Shown in pieces: positions 1-9,609 of a stretch of DNA of 44,097 nt (position 1 is its first letter; each line of letters opens with the position of its first letter). A program made the position numbers and the translations under genes. Under the pieces are notes generated by a model. It was given only the letters and a program-made list of their open reading frames with translations, was not told the origin of the DNA and ran no database searches. The stretch is from Bacteroidaceae bacterium (GTDB lineage Bacteria; Bacteroidota; Bacteroidia; Bacteroidales; Bacteroidaceae): NCBI GenBank assembly GCA_900771425.1, contig CAAGNV010000091.1, forward strand, positions 1-44,097, read 5' to 3'.

Positions 1-128
1 CGCATCAATGCACTCAAAACAGCCTAAAAAACTGTCTTGGGGCAGATGCCAATTTTGAACACCCTACCTTACAGGGCGTACATCCTCACCATCAGCCCAA
101 TCATTTTGCATTGACACTATTTCGTTCT

Positions 129-325
129 TTTCGTCCTTTCCGTGGTTAATATAACGAACACGAAAGGATATGCCAAAAAGAGGGATGTCTTTATTTGAAC
201 CACGGAACATACGAAAGAAACGAAAAGACGTAAAATCACAGCCATTGACTTAATTATGAATTATGAATTATGAATTATTAATTATGAATTATGAATTATT
301 AATTACTTTCGTCCTTTCCGTGGTT
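129..325. repeat. Dispersed 19-bp repeat, three copies
   Basis: The motif TTTCGTCCTTTCCGTGGTT occurs at 129-147 and 307-325, and a diverged inverted copy lies at 198-216. The 1-435 stretch downstream of purD has no convincing gene; it holds these repeats, a heptamer array and a hairpin. Function unknown. The copies look like members of a dispersed intergenic family. Confidence 0.6.
252..304. repeat. Heptanucleotide microsatellite (ATTATGA/ATTATTA)
   Basis: About seven tandem 7-nt units of ATTATGA, with ATTATTA variants, lie downstream of purD. The same 7-nt period recurs in other intergenic regions of this window. Confidence 0.8.
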
Positions 326-335
326 GCTAAACAAT

Positions 336-367
336 GAACACGTAACCGACAAGTCGATTACGTGTTC
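336..367. terminator. Hairpin downstream of purD
   Basis: GAACACGTAACCGA (336-349) pairs with TCGATTACGTGTTC (354-367) around a 4-nt loop, with one mismatch in 14. A T-run follows on the plus strand (373-380) but not directly on the minus strand, so it may not be a classic terminator for purD. It lies 69 bp beyond the purD stop. Confidence 0.4.
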
Positions 368-435
368 GTATATCTTTTTTGCTTATTCCGTGTTCGGGTA
401 TCTTTGTAGATATTGAGCCCCAGCGAAACGAAGCA

Positions 436-1704
436 TTACAGGTCGGCACCGATGTCGCGACGGAAGTACTTCCGGTCGAACTGTATCTTCTGTGCCTCGG
501 TGAATGACTTCTGCAGTGCCTCGGCCTTGTCGGCACCGTATGAGCTGACGGCGATGACGCGTCCGCCGTTGGTCACTACCTGTCCGTCCTTCATGGCTGT
601 GCCAGCGTGGAAGACGATGCTGCCCTCGACCTGGTCGATGCCGGTGATGGGGAATCCCTTCTGGTATGCCTCGGGGTAACCGCCCGACACGAGCATGACG
701 CAGACGGCAGAGCGTGGGTCGATGTCGAGTGTCTTGGTGTCGAGGTTGCCTGCTGCCACTCCTTCGAAGAGGTCAACGAGGTCGCTCTTGATACGCAGCA
801 TGACGCTCTCGGTCTCGGGGTCGCCCATGCGCACGTTGTACTCGATGACCATAGGGTCGCCGCCTACGTTGATGAGTCCGAAGAAGATGAAGCCCTTGTA
901 GTCGATGCCTTCGGCTGCCAGTCCTTCGACGGTCGGACGTATGATTCGGTCTTCGACTTTCTGCATCCATTCCTTGTCGGCAAACGGAACTGGACTTACT
1001 GAGCCCATGCCGCCGGTGTTCAGTCCCTTGTCGCCCTCGCCTATGCGCTTGTAGTCTTTTGCCTCGGGCAGTATCTTATAGTGTGTGCCGTCGGTGAGGA
1101 CAAATACGGAGCACTCTATGCCGCTGAGGAATTCCTCGATGACGACCTTCGAACTGGCATTGCCGAACATACCGCCGAGCATCTCGCGGAGTTCTTTCTT
1201 TGCTTCTTCAAGTGTCGGGAGAATCAGCACACCCTTGCCGGCACAGAGTCCGTCGGCCTTCAGCACGTATGGTGGCTGGAGGGTCTCAAGGAAACGGAGT
1301 CCTTCGTCGAGGGTGGTGCCGTCGAAACTCTGGTAGCGTGCGGTCGGTATGCCGTGACGCATCATGAATCCCTTGGCAAACTCTTTTGACCCCTCGAGCA
1401 CGGCTCCTGCGCGCGACGGTCCGATGACTGGAATGTCCTTCAACTGTTCGTCATCGCGGAAGTAGTCATAGATGCCGTTGACCAGCGGGTCCTCAGGACC
1501 TACGACCACCATGGCTATGCCTTCGTCGAGCACGAACTGACGGATGGCCTCGAAGTCGTTTACCTTGATATCTACGTTAGTACCTACCCCACCCGTTCCG
1601 GCATTGCCTGGAGCGATGAAGAGTTGATCTACTTTGTCTGACTGAGCGATTTTCCAAGCTAAGGCGTGCTCACGGCCTCCGCTGCCTAAGAGTAATAGTT
1701 TCAT
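436..1704 (-). CDS. purD: Phosphoribosylamine--glycine ligase
   Basis: Cytosolic ATP-grasp enzyme joining phosphoribosylamine and glycine to make GAR, the second step of purine synthesis. The 422-residue length is normal for the family. The N-terminus MKLLLLGSGGREHALAWK is the typical GARS N domain. GPSRAGAVLEGSKEFAK and YVLKADGLCAGKGV are the ATP-grasp entry and nucleotide-binding segments, and GGMGSVSP lies in the core. I start at ATG 1704; the open frame extends 15 codons upstream, but that stretch has no family similarity. The gene stands alone, with repeat-rich DNA on both sides and no purine riboswitch visible upstream. Confidence 0.97.
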   Translation of the reverse strand: MKLLLLGSGGREHALAWKIAQSDKVDQLFIAPGNAGTGGVGTNVDIKVNDFEAIRQFVLDEGIAMVVVGPEDPLVNGIYDYFRDDEQLKDIPVIGPSRAGAVLEGSKEFAKGFMMRHGIPTARYQSFDGTTLDEGLRFLETLQPPYVLKADGLCAGKGVLILPTLEEAKKELREMLGGMFGNASSKVVIEEFLSGIECSVFVLTDGTHYKILPEAKDYKRIGEGDKGLNTGGMGSVSPVPFADKEWMQKVEDRIIRPTVEGLAAEGIDYKGFIFFGLINVGGDPMVIEYNVRMGDPETESVMLRIKSDLVDLFEGVAAGNLDTKTLDIDPRSAVCVMLVSGGYPEAYQKGFPITGIDQVEGSIVFHAGTAMKDGQVVTNGGRVIAVSSYGADKAEALQKSFTEAQKIQFDRKYFRRDIGADL

Positions 1705-1743
1705 ATTGTGATTGGTTATGAGTTTTTTAATGGGGGGGTGGGA

Positions 1744-1832
1744 AGCCATTAGCCATTGACCATTGGCTATTGGCTTTTTTGAGATTAGAGGGCATGCGAT
1801 GGGGTCAACGGCTAATGGCTAATGGTTAATGG
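1744..1832. repeat. Heptanucleotide array (CATTAGC / GGCTAAT)
   Basis: Two 7-nt-period blocks, 1744-1774 (CATTAGC-like units) and about 1810-1832 (GGCTAAT units), fill the gap between the S9 peptidase stop and the purD start. The second block includes the peptidase stop codon (1819-1821) and its last codons. Confidence 0.75.
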
Positions 1833-4023
1833 CCTTCAAAAAGTCCTCGAAGTACTGCGTAATCTTATTATGCAGGTGTACCCGGTATGCTCCCCTCATG
1901 TTGTGTCCGTCGTCGGGATATGTGAAGAGGTCGGGGTAACGGTCGGCGTTGATGCAGGCCCGCATGAACGACAGTGTATGCTGTGGGACACAGGTCGGGT
2001 CGTTGCCACCGTAGATGAGGAGCAGTCGTCCCTTCAGGTATTTTGCTTTATTCAGGAGCGAGGTCTTGGCATAACCGTCGGGGTTGGACTGTGGTGTGTC
2101 CATATAGCGCTCGCCGTACATCACTTCGTAGTATTTCCAGTCGATGACAGGTCCGCCGGCTACGCCTACCTTGAACACGTCGGGATATGTAGTCATGAGA
2201 CTTGTAGTCATGAATCCACCATAACTCCAGCCATGTACGCCGAGGCGGGCTGCATCGACATAAGGAAGCGACTTGAGGAAGTCCACTCCCTTCATCTGGT
2301 CCTTCATCTCCTCGACTCCCATCTGACGGAAGGTAACTTGCTCGAATGCCTTGCCACGGTGTTCGCTTCCGCGGTTGTCGAGGCAGAACATGACATAACC
2401 CTGCTGTGCCATCCAGATGTCCCAGGCACGTGCACCGTAATTGCGGCTGGCATCGATATTGTGAGCGTGTGGACCGCCATAGACATAGACCACGGTCGGA
2501 TATTTCTTTGCAGGGTCGAAGCCTACCGGCAAGATGAGTCGATAGTAGAGGTCGGTAACGCCGTCGGCAGCCTTGATGGTACCTAACTTGATTTCGGGAA
2601 CGTCGTAGTCTGCCCACGGTTCGTCGGCAGTATAGAGGTCAGCCTTGATGCCCTTGGCTCCCGACTTCTCGGTGCTGCGCAATGTCTGACAGCGTGGTAC
2701 GGATATCGACGAGAACTCATCGACAAACTCCCTGCCCGATGCCGAGAGACTGCACTTATGCCATCCTTGGCCGTTGTCGAGCAGCGTGCTACGGCCGTTC
2801 ATGTCAACGCTGAATATGTTCTTGCCGATGATGTTTGCCTCGTTGCTGGTGTAGATGAGTGTCTTCTTCGACGGATTAAAGCCCACGAAGTCCATCACCT
2901 CGAATTCGCCCTTTGTCAGTTGACACAGTTCACGGCCGGTAGTGTCGTAGAGGTAGAACTGCAGCCATCCGTCCTTACGAGTGGCATAGACGAACTTCTT
3001 GCTGTCCCACGGCAGGAACTGTATCGGCATCATTGGCTCGACATACTTGTCGTCGGTCTCGTCAAACAGCACTGCGTCTTTCTTGCCGCTTGCCGCATCG
3101 TATCGCACCATCTGGGCATGATTCTGGTCGCGGTTGAGTTCAATCACATATACGTACTTGTCGTCAGGACTCCACTGTATGTTAGTAAAATAGCGGTCGG
3201 TAGGGTCGCCGGTCTGAAGATATGTGACCGACTTGGTCTGTGTGTTCAGCACTCCGACATAGACCTTATGGCTGGTTTCGCCCGCCATCGGATATTTGTC
3301 GGGTTCGACCACAGCACAGCGTGATTCGTCGCTGCCGTCAATATGTAACTGAGGATATGCGCTGACCATCGACTGATCCATACGGTAGAAAGCCAGTTGG
3401 CGTCCTGAAGGGCTCCAGAACAATCCGCCCTCAATACCAAATTCGTTGCGATGAACACTTTCGCCATACACGTTATCGAGACTGCCGTCAGTGGTTTCAA
3501 AGATGACTTTGCCGTCAGGCGAAACTACCTTGACATTGTGGTTTGCGCTGTATGCAAGCAAACGCGTGTTGGCAGCAAAAGCCTTGTCCTCAGGATTACC
3601 GTCCATTCCGTAGTATGCCACGACCTCGTCCTTATCCCAGTCAATCAGAGACACAGCCCCGTCTGCCGTAATCATCACGACGGATTCGTCGGCATAAGGG
3701 AACGAAGCACTCCCTCCCGACAGGCCTGCCGACAGGCTGCGCGACTTACGACGTGCATATTCTTCAGCCGAATATCGTTGTTTGAGATAACTGTCAAGAA
3801 TGCCGTTTACCTTTTCGTTAGTAAACAGTCCGACTGCCTCCTTGTCCTTCATTTCGACAAGTTTATCGCCCCACCATGCAAACGACTTACCCTTCGGTTG
3901 CATGCGGCTGTATGTCTTACCGCCATACATCAAGTCGTCGAGCGTAAATGATTTCTTATCCTGTGCCATGATGCTAAATGAAGTCAAGGCAAGAGCCATG
4001 ACCATACAAATGATTCGTTTCAT
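1819..4023 (-). CDS. S9 family dipeptidyl peptidase (DPP-IV-like)
   Basis: Exported serine exopeptidase, 734 residues. A signal peptide (MKRIICMVMALALTSFSIMAQ) is followed by an N-terminal beta-propeller region (about 30-480) and a C-terminal alpha/beta-hydrolase domain. The triad is readable: Ser600 in GWSYGGF, Asp675 in YGGNDPT and His707 in DDGHNMRG. Members of the DPP-IV group remove X-Pro dipeptides from peptides, which fits a peptide-fermenting Bacteroidales. ATG at 4023 gives a clean signal peptide; ATG 4029 would add two residues. The open frame runs 87 codons further upstream without family similarity. The last residues (AINH) and the stop are encoded by a heptamer repeat, so the extreme C-terminus may vary between strains. 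Confidence 0.92.
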   Translation of the reverse strand: MKRIICMVMALALTSFSIMAQDKKSFTLDDLMYGGKTYSRMQPKGKSFAWWGDKLVEMKDKEAVGLFTNEKVNGILDSYLKQRYSAEEYARRKSRSLSAGLSGGSASFPYADESVVMITADGAVSLIDWDKDEVVAYYGMDGNPEDKAFAANTRLLAYSANHNVKVVSPDGKVIFETTDGSLDNVYGESVHRNEFGIEGGLFWSPSGRQLAFYRMDQSMVSAYPQLHIDGSDESRCAVVEPDKYPMAGETSHKVYVGVLNTQTKSVTYLQTGDPTDRYFTNIQWSPDDKYVYVIELNRDQNHAQMVRYDAASGKKDAVLFDETDDKYVEPMMPIQFLPWDSKKFVYATRKDGWLQFYLYDTTGRELCQLTKGEFEVMDFVGFNPSKKTLIYTSNEANIIGKNIFSVDMNGRSTLLDNGQGWHKCSLSASGREFVDEFSSISVPRCQTLRSTEKSGAKGIKADLYTADEPWADYDVPEIKLGTIKAADGVTDLYYRLILPVGFDPAKKYPTVVYVYGGPHAHNIDASRNYGARAWDIWMAQQGYVMFCLDNRGSEHRGKAFEQVTFRQMGVEEMKDQMKGVDFLKSLPYVDAARLGVHGWSYGGFMTTSLMTTYPDVFKVGVAGGPVIDWKYYEVMYGERYMDTPQSNPDGYAKTSLLNKAKYLKGRLLLIYGGNDPTCVPQHTLSFMRACINADRYPDLFTYPDDGHNMRGAYRVHLHNKITQYFEDFLKAINH

Positions 4024-4049
4024 AACCATTAGTTCTGTGATTTGTTGTG

Positions 4050-4057
4050 CAAAGTTA
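4050..4057 (-). promoter_or_regulatory. -7 element for S9 peptidase
   Basis: On the minus strand this reads TAACTTTG (TAnnTTTG), 27 bp upstream of the start codon. No clear -33 TTTG is seen. Confidence 0.5.
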
Positions 4058-4159
4058 GGAAAAACTCGCCAATATAGGGAATGAAAGGCAAACAAATCGA
4101 CGAAATAAGTTAAAAACGTGCTGATTGCATTGTGTTTTGTGCGAACAGCGCATGGCTGG

Positions 4160-5104
4160 CTACACCAATCGGGTTCCGCACTCAGGGCATACGCCTTTGC
4201 TTCGGAGCAGCGTTCCGCATCGTGGACACTGATAGCGATAGCGCAGATAGCGGAAATAGACATACACTGAAGCAGAAGCAACAATCAGCGAAAGGACCAA
4301 TGCCACATACCAACCGGCAAGTGCCAAGGTCAGCGACACCAAAAGATAAAGAAGCATGGATATGCCGGTCACTTCGAAAATGAACTTCACTCCCGGCACG
4401 AAATAGAAGTTATGATAGACGGATATGATGAATGCCACATACAATATGATGACAGCCCAAACCAACGACAGCAACACTGCCATGATGCCAGGCAAGATGA
4501 GTGGATTGAGCGTCGGGTGGAAATAGTATTCTTGCCAGAACTCAGGGTAATAAGTCTGAATATAAGTGTAGAACAATGCCACGGCAAGAATCGAGAGCAT
4601 GAGCATGAGTGCTTCGCCTGACCCGTTGATTGTGATGCGATTCCACTTATGCCTACGGCTGTATATGAGCATGGCGACGAGACCGAGGGCCAGCAATGCC
4701 GACATCCAGATGACGCGTGTGCCGGTCAGGCGGTCGATGATGACCGAGATGCCATCGTCGGGAGTAGCAGAGGCAAGCAGTTCGTCCTCTGTCACCCACC
4801 CCATCGTAATCTGGTCGCGTGCCACCTTCACCCACACCGTGTCGTCCTGTTCCTTGATTTTCGCCACGGCAATGACATCGCCCAGATACACCTCACAAGT
4901 ATCAGTCATCTCGTCATCACGCGGTACGAGCAACAATGAGTCAGCCTTGATGAGGAAGTTGAAGTTGTTGGTATAGTGATGTTTCAGACGGAACGCCAGA
5001 CTGTCAGCCTGCGACTGAGTCAGCAACATCAGCGAATCAGACTCCTGACCAAACAGCGGCAGAACCTGAAACAATACCAATATATATATGACTATATGCC
5101 TCAT
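4160..5104 (-). CDS. Membrane protein, SH3-like plus C-terminal zinc ribbon
   Basis: No named family recognised. The 314-residue protein has a signal sequence (MRHIVIYILVLFQVLPLFGQ), then a periplasmic part (about 25-125) with a bacterial SH3-like pattern (EVYLGDVIAVAKIKEQDDTVWVKV). Four or five hydrophobic segments follow (about 130-285). The C-terminus is a zinc ribbon, with CPRC and CPEC pairs in the last 25 residues. SH3 outside and zinc ribbon inside suggests a sensor or scaffold in the cytoplasmic membrane; this is inference. ATG 5104 is chosen because the open frame before it starts with TTG inside a repeat. The 66 bp up to the U32 stop are entirely heptamer repeat, so its translation-start region is microsatellite. 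Confidence 0.75.
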   Translation of the reverse strand: MRHIVIYILVLFQVLPLFGQESDSLMLLTQSQADSLAFRLKHHYTNNFNFLIKADSLLLVPRDDEMTDTCEVYLGDVIAVAKIKEQDDTVWVKVARDQITMGWVTEDELLASATPDDGISVIIDRLTGTRVIWMSALLALGLVAMLIYSRRHKWNRITINGSGEALMLMLSILAVALFYTYIQTYYPEFWQEYYFHPTLNPLILPGIMAVLLSLVWAVIILYVAFIISVYHNFYFVPGVKFIFEVTGISMLLYLLVSLTLALAGWYVALVLSLIVASASVYVYFRYLRYRYQCPRCGTLLRSKGVCPECGTRLV

Positions 5105-5180
5105 CAATTATCAATTATCAATTATCAATTATCAATTATTAATTCTTAATTATGAATTATGAATTATGAATTATAAATTA
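5105..5180. repeat. Heptanucleotide array (TCAATTA / ATTATGA)
   Basis: About ten 7-nt units fill the whole gap between the U32 gene and the SH3/zinc-ribbon gene, touching the start of the latter (5104) and containing the U32 stop codon (5171-5173). Confidence 0.85.
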
Positions 5181-6994
5181 ATCAATCTCATCTCACAATG
5201 CTTGCAATCGAACTCCAGCCGGAAGCGCCCGGCGGTGTTGCTGATATACAGTGTCTCGGTCACCCGGTTTCGACCTTCGGTCTTTGGGCACCAGCCGAGT
5301 GCATAACGAATGCAGTGCTTGCAATACATCACCGGCACATCGGTCGGATGTTCACGTTCGTATGCCCATTCGGTCGGTGTTATGCCCTGTTCGTCATAGA
5401 ACTGGCGGGCAAGCGAGTTGTATATATTGATTGGCTCAACCCCTCCGCACGCATCGAGAGGCGAATCACATGTATCACGCTGACACACGGCAGTTGCACA
5501 TGGCGAGTCGGCTACCGGCACGGCGGTCAGTTGTCTTCTCCATTCGCTCAGCATCGACGAAGGTATGAACCAGTTTTTCTTGTAATCGAGTGTGAGGGTG
5601 CGCAGACGATAGATGGTGTCGCCCAGACGGGACAATTGGCGTTCGATGTTTTCGGACTGATGCGAGCGTGCCAGTTCTTTCTGACAAGTGACGTCAATCG
5701 AGCGGAACGTGCCGTAATCGTCAGTCATGGTGAGTCGGAACCCATTGTCGGTTTCGCTCATCGTAATATCTATCGGAACGAACCGTTGTGCGCTCTCGTG
5801 ATGCAACAAGTCGTCGAAGACCTTGTCGAAATTACGGTACAGGCGCATCTTGGGTTCCAGTCCCTTCGGCATCTCAAGCGGATAGAGACGGCCGTTCTCG
5901 ACCTTGTTGACACGGAAGCCAAACAGGTGTCCTTTGCTGTCGATGAAGCAGAGCCCGTCGCCGTTGGCAAATTTCGATATGCCCGCTACGGTGAACCACC
6001 CACGTCCGATGTCCTTCACCTTGCCCACTTCCTCACCCATCGACTTCGGCGTATTGAGCGAGAAGATGCCGTCGTTACGGCCATGGAGAAAATATGAGGT
6101 GAAGCCACGGTTGAAACTCTTATGCACGTTGGGCTGAAAGAAGTATTCGACCTGACCGTCGGAAGCACGCTCGTACTTGTCGGGATTGGCACGTACAATG
6201 CGGTTAAGTGCCTGACTGTATGCAGCCGTCACGTTCTTCACATAAGTCATGTCTTTCAGTCGGCCTTCTATCTTGAACGACGTAGCACCGGCACTGACGA
6301 GGTCGCGCAATGAGTCGAGTTGACACATGTCCTTGAGCGAGAGGAGGTGCTTGTCCTTGAGTATCGACTTATAATCCCCTTCGTCGGTCTTGGTTTCGAG
6401 GTTCCACTCCATTCGGCACACCTGTGCACACTCGCCTCGGTTGGCACTGCGTCCGAACAGGCATTCGCTGGCATAACAGCGTCCGCTGTAACTGACACAG
6501 AGTGCTCCGTGGACGAACACTTCAAGCTGGGTGTCAGGGCATTGCTTGTGTATCTCGCGTATCTGTTCGAGCGTAAGTTCGCGAGCCAGAACTACCTGAC
6601 GGAAACCGAGCGAACTGAGCCACTTCACCTTTTCAGGCGTGCGGTTGTCCATCTGTGTGCTGGCATGAAGCGGTATAGGCGGCAGATTGAGTTTCAGCAG
6701 ACTCATGTCCTGAACGATGAGGGCATCGACTCCTGCCTCGTACAATTCGGTTATCATCTTTTCGACCGAAGGCAGTTCGTCATCAGTAAAGATGGTATTG
6801 ACTGTCACATAGACCTTTGCACGAAACTGATGGGCATAGGTGACCAGTCGGCGGATGTCGTCGATGGAATTACCGGCTGCCGCACGTGCACCGAACCGTG
6901 GCGCACCAATATACACGGCATCGGCTCCGTGGCGAATTGCCTCTATACCGATGTCGGCCGTGCGTGCCGGTGCCAGTAGTTCGAGTTTAGTCAT
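5171..6994 (-). CDS. Peptidase U32 family protein
   Basis: 607 residues. The N-terminus (MTKLELLAPARTADIGIEAI, then GADAVYIGAPRFGAR) and the block SGRCYASECLFGRSANRGEC define the U32 family. Conserved cysteines are 166, 173, 178, 189 and 193, and SFKIEGRLKD follows. The C-terminal third carries another Cys cluster (YCKHCIRYALGWC) and a final CKHC pair. Characterised relatives RlhA and TrhP hydroxylate cytidine in 23S rRNA or uridine in tRNA and depend on Fe-S supply, so an RNA-modification role is likelier than proteolysis; which RNA cannot be told here. Its start overlaps the metA stop by 8 nt, so the two are probably co-translated. The stop codon lies inside a heptamer repeat. Confidence 0.9.
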   Translation of the reverse strand: MTKLELLAPARTADIGIEAIRHGADAVYIGAPRFGARAAAGNSIDDIRRLVTYAHQFRAKVYVTVNTIFTDDELPSVEKMITELYEAGVDALIVQDMSLLKLNLPPIPLHASTQMDNRTPEKVKWLSSLGFRQVVLARELTLEQIREIHKQCPDTQLEVFVHGALCVSYSGRCYASECLFGRSANRGECAQVCRMEWNLETKTDEGDYKSILKDKHLLSLKDMCQLDSLRDLVSAGATSFKIEGRLKDMTYVKNVTAAYSQALNRIVRANPDKYERASDGQVEYFFQPNVHKSFNRGFTSYFLHGRNDGIFSLNTPKSMGEEVGKVKDIGRGWFTVAGISKFANGDGLCFIDSKGHLFGFRVNKVENGRLYPLEMPKGLEPKMRLYRNFDKVFDDLLHHESAQRFVPIDITMSETDNGFRLTMTDDYGTFRSIDVTCQKELARSHQSENIERQLSRLGDTIYRLRTLTLDYKKNWFIPSSMLSEWRRQLTAVPVADSPCATAVCQRDTCDSPLDACGGVEPINIYNSLARQFYDEQGITPTEWAYEREHPTDVPVMYCKHCIRYALGWCPKTEGRNRVTETLYISNTAGRFRLEFDCKHCEMRLINL

Positions 6995-7907
6995 GAATGT
7001 CTTCTATATTGAATGGAGTCTCCTGATATACGTAATAGTTGAGCCAGTTGGTATAGAGCAAGTTGGCTGTACCACGCCAGCACACGTTCGGTCCGCAGTC
7101 GGGATCATCGTTCTTGTAGTAGTGCTTTGGCATCTGTATTGGCAGTCCCTTGCCCAGGTCACGCCGGTATTCGGTATCAAGAGTCAGAGGCGAGTATTCA
7201 GAATGTCCCGTGATGAAGAAGTCACGCCCGCCGCGAGCCATAACGATGTGTATGCCAGCCTCGTCGCTCTCCGATATGATGGTCAGTTCGGGGTGGTTGA
7301 GTATCTCGTCCTTGTTGAGTTCGGTATGGCGGCTGTGCGGCACGAAGTATTCGTCGTCAAAGCCACGGAAGATAGGCAGTTGCGGCATGAGTGCATGATG
7401 GCGGAACACGCCGAACACCTTCTCGCTGGTCGGGTGCTTATCGACTCCGTAGAAGTGATAAAGCCCGGCGTATGCAGCCCAACAGATGTAGAGGGTCGAT
7501 GTGACATTGCTGTGTGCCCAGTCCATAACCTCCTGAAGTTCCTGCCAGTAATTGACTTCTTCGAAATTCATCTGCTCGAGCGGTGCACCCGTGATGATGA
7601 AGCCATCGTACTTCTTATGACGCATGTCTTCGAAGTCGTGATAGAAAGCCTTCATGTGTTCCACAGGAGCATTCTTCGACGTGTGCGAACGAATCTTCAT
7701 GAACTCAATCTCAATCTGCAGCGGCGTGTTCGACAAGATTCGTACGAAGTCGGTCTCGGTCGTGATCTTTATCGGCATGAGGTTGAGTATGGCAATACGC
7801 AGCGGGCGAATGTCCTGTCCGTGGGCACGGGTGGTGTCCATCACAAATATATTTTCCTGTTTCAGCAGCTCAATGGCTGGAAGTCTGTCGGGTAAGTTTA
7901 GTGGCAT
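6987..7907 (-). CDS. metA: Homoserine O-acyltransferase (predicted acetyl-CoA-specific)
   Basis: Cytosolic enzyme activating homoserine for methionine synthesis. The 306-residue length and numbering match MetA exactly: nucleophile Cys142 (LYICWAAYAG), His235 and Glu237 (ITGHSEYSP). Position 111 is Glu (TGAPLEQMNF). In characterised MetA proteins Glu111 favours acetyl-CoA and Gly111 succinyl-CoA, so homoserine O-acetyltransferase is predicted despite the common succinyl label. It is the first gene of a metA-U32 transcript. The 125-nt leader carries a heptamer array; I see no SAM riboswitch, though none was modelled. Confidence 0.95.
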   Translation of the reverse strand: MPLNLPDRLPAIELLKQENIFVMDTTRAHGQDIRPLRIAILNLMPIKITTETDFVRILSNTPLQIEIEFMKIRSHTSKNAPVEHMKAFYHDFEDMRHKKYDGFIITGAPLEQMNFEEVNYWQELQEVMDWAHSNVTSTLYICWAAYAGLYHFYGVDKHPTSEKVFGVFRHHALMPQLPIFRGFDDEYFVPHSRHTELNKDEILNHPELTIISESDEAGIHIVMARGGRDFFITGHSEYSPLTLDTEYRRDLGKGLPIQMPKHYYKNDDPDCGPNVCWRGTANLLYTNWLNYYVYQETPFNIEDIHD

Positions 7908-7915
7908 TTATATAT

Positions 7916-7948
7916 AATTGAGAATTGAAAATTGAGAATTGAGAATTG
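7916..7948. repeat. Heptanucleotide array in metA leader (AATTGAG)
   Basis: Four to five AATTGAG/AATTGAA units lie between the metA start and its -7 element, in the predicted untranslated leader. Confidence 0.75.
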
Positions 7949-8032
7949 ATGATTGCGAGCACTTGGGGATAAGTACATCCGCTCAGGGGCGAAACTGCAC
8001 ACCCTCGGGCGTCACAACCGGCAATGGTGATG

Positions 8033-8040
8033 CAAAGTTA
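8033..8040 (-). promoter_or_regulatory. -7 element for metA
   Basis: Minus-strand TAACTTTG, 125 bp before the metA start. The -33 is not obvious. The 7908-8298 stretch otherwise shows only low-quality open frames and I see no gene in it. Confidence 0.5.
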
Positions 8041-8298
8041 CTAATAATTTACAAGTAAATAAGCGATTACCACATTATTTAATGCCGAAGACACCACTTT
8101 TCCCTCTTTCGCCCTTAGTATTATCAACATCTTTTGCCATTTTTTCATTTTGCAGCGTATTTTTGTCTTTATGCGTTCGTAATTGATGGAATCCACGTCG
8201 TTGCTTCCTGACAACGACACGTTTTCCCAGAGCCTACTCCCCTCAACGAGTTCTCCCCCCCTTTTCATACCCTACCTTAACAAATTCTCCCCGACCTA

Positions 8299-8328
8299 TT
8301 GTCTATTAATAAATAATGTGTAACTTTG
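8299..8328 (+). promoter_or_regulatory. Consensus promoter for KilA-N gene
   Basis: TTG (8299-8301), 19 nt, then TAACTTTG (8321-8328) matches the Bacteroidetes -33/-7 pattern. It is 20 bp ahead of ATG 8349. Confidence 0.75.
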
Positions 8329-8348
8329 TGGTCGAAAGCAGATAAGAC

Positions 8349-9179
8349 ATGAAAGTTATGGCAAAGAAAGTAACAAATATAGAAGTCAAAGATACGCTCA
8401 TCCGCACCATGCAACAAAATGGTATGGATTACGTTTGCCTCACAGACATTGCACGTCAAAAGAATGCAGAGGAGCCAAAGGATGTAGTGAAGAATTGGAT
8501 GCGTCTGAAGAATACCATCGAGTATATGGGACTTTGGGAGAAACTCAACAACCCTCAATTTAAAGGGGTCGGATTCGACCCCCTTTTCCAAGAGGCAGGA
8601 ACCAACGCTTTCACCCTTAGTCCTACGAAATGGATAGAACAGACTAATGCCATCGGTATCGTATGCACTACAGGTCGCAATGGTGGAACGTATGCTCAGC
8701 GTGATATTGCATTCAAGTTTGCCAATTGGATTTCGGTAGAGTTTGAGTTATATCTCGTCAAGGAATTCCAGCGTCTCAAGGAAGAAGAACAGAAGCTGAT
8801 CGGTTGGTCAGTCAAGCGCGAGCTCTCGAAACTGAACTATCACATCCACACTGATGCCATCAAGCAGAACATAGTGCCGGAAGAGATTGATGCGTACCAC
8901 AAGTCACTCATCTATGCAGAGGAAGCCGATGTGCTCAATGTAGCGATGTTTGGCATAACGGCAAAAGAATGGCGAGATGCCAACCCCGACAGGAAAGGCA
9001 ACATCCGTGACTACGCCACCATCAACGAACTCATCTGCCTGTCGAACATGGAGAACCTCAATGCTGTGTTTATCAACGATGGTATGCCCCAGACGGAGAG
9101 ACTTATCAAACTAAATCAGATTGCCATTCAGCAGATGCAGGTGCTTGAAGAATCACAAGGCCGTAAATACCTGAAGTAA
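8349..9179 (+). CDS. KilA-N domain-containing protein
   Basis: 276 residues. The N-terminal half (about 20-155) is a KilA-N DNA-binding domain: MDYVCLTDIARQKN, VVKNWMRLKNTIEYMGLWE, then GRNGGTYAQRDIAFKFANWI, the typical 'hosts its own Y.h..iA..FA.W.s' pattern. The rest is a helical tail (QRLKEEEQKLIGWS to the end) with no recognised domain. KilA-N proteins occur in phages and as orphan chromosomal genes; roles in phage antirepression are known for some, but function here is open. It has its own consensus promoter and no co-oriented partner. ATG 8349 is used; ATG 8358 (MAKKVTN) is an equally good alternative. It sits between housekeeping metA and a long repeat-rich gap, as expected for an acquired gene. 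Confidence 0.85.
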   Translation: MKVMAKKVTNIEVKDTLIRTMQQNGMDYVCLTDIARQKNAEEPKDVVKNWMRLKNTIEYMGLWEKLNNPQFKGVGFDPLFQEAGTNAFTLSPTKWIEQTNAIGIVCTTGRNGGTYAQRDIAFKFANWISVEFELYLVKEFQRLKEEEQKLIGWSVKRELSKLNYHIHTDAIKQNIVPEEIDAYHKSLIYAEEADVLNVAMFGITAKEWRDANPDRKGNIRDYATINELICLSNMENLNAVFINDGMPQTERLIKLNQIAIQQMQVLEESQGRKYLK

Positions 9180-9198
9180 GAGATGGACTTGAAATCTG

Positions 9199-9609
9199 AG
9201 TAAATGAGTAAATGAGTAAATAAGTAAGTAAGTAAATAAGTAAATAAAACTTTTACCGGTTTGTTTGCCACGTACGGATTTGCATCACCGAATACCACCT
9301 CGCGCATGGTTATTTCCATGTACTGCACCAAGCCAGGCATATCGATTATCTGCAAATTATATTGAAACTAAATCGCCAAAATATAGGCAAAAACGCTTTT
9401 ACTATGGTTGATTTTTGAACTAAATTCCATCAAATCTACTAATTTTTATTCTAATAAAGCAACACATATCAAAAGCTATATTATTATAAATGAGGTGATT
9501 AATAAACTTTTTATTCTTAATTTCTTTACTTATTTACTCATTTACTCAATATAATACATAATATATAATATATATATAATATATAAGTATATAAGTAAAT
9601 AAGTAAATA
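9199..9609. repeat. AT-rich region bounded by AGTAAAT-type arrays in opposite orientation
   Basis: GAGTAAAT/AAGTAAAT units run at 9199-9246. The reverse complement runs at 9523-9549, with a third forward block at 9585-9609. The interior is strikingly AT-rich. On the minus strand, 9247-9340 could encode MPGLVQYMEITMREVVFGDA and more before running into the repeat. That may be a gene remnant, but I cannot name it. The whole 9180-10124 stretch lacks a convincing gene. Confidence 0.6.
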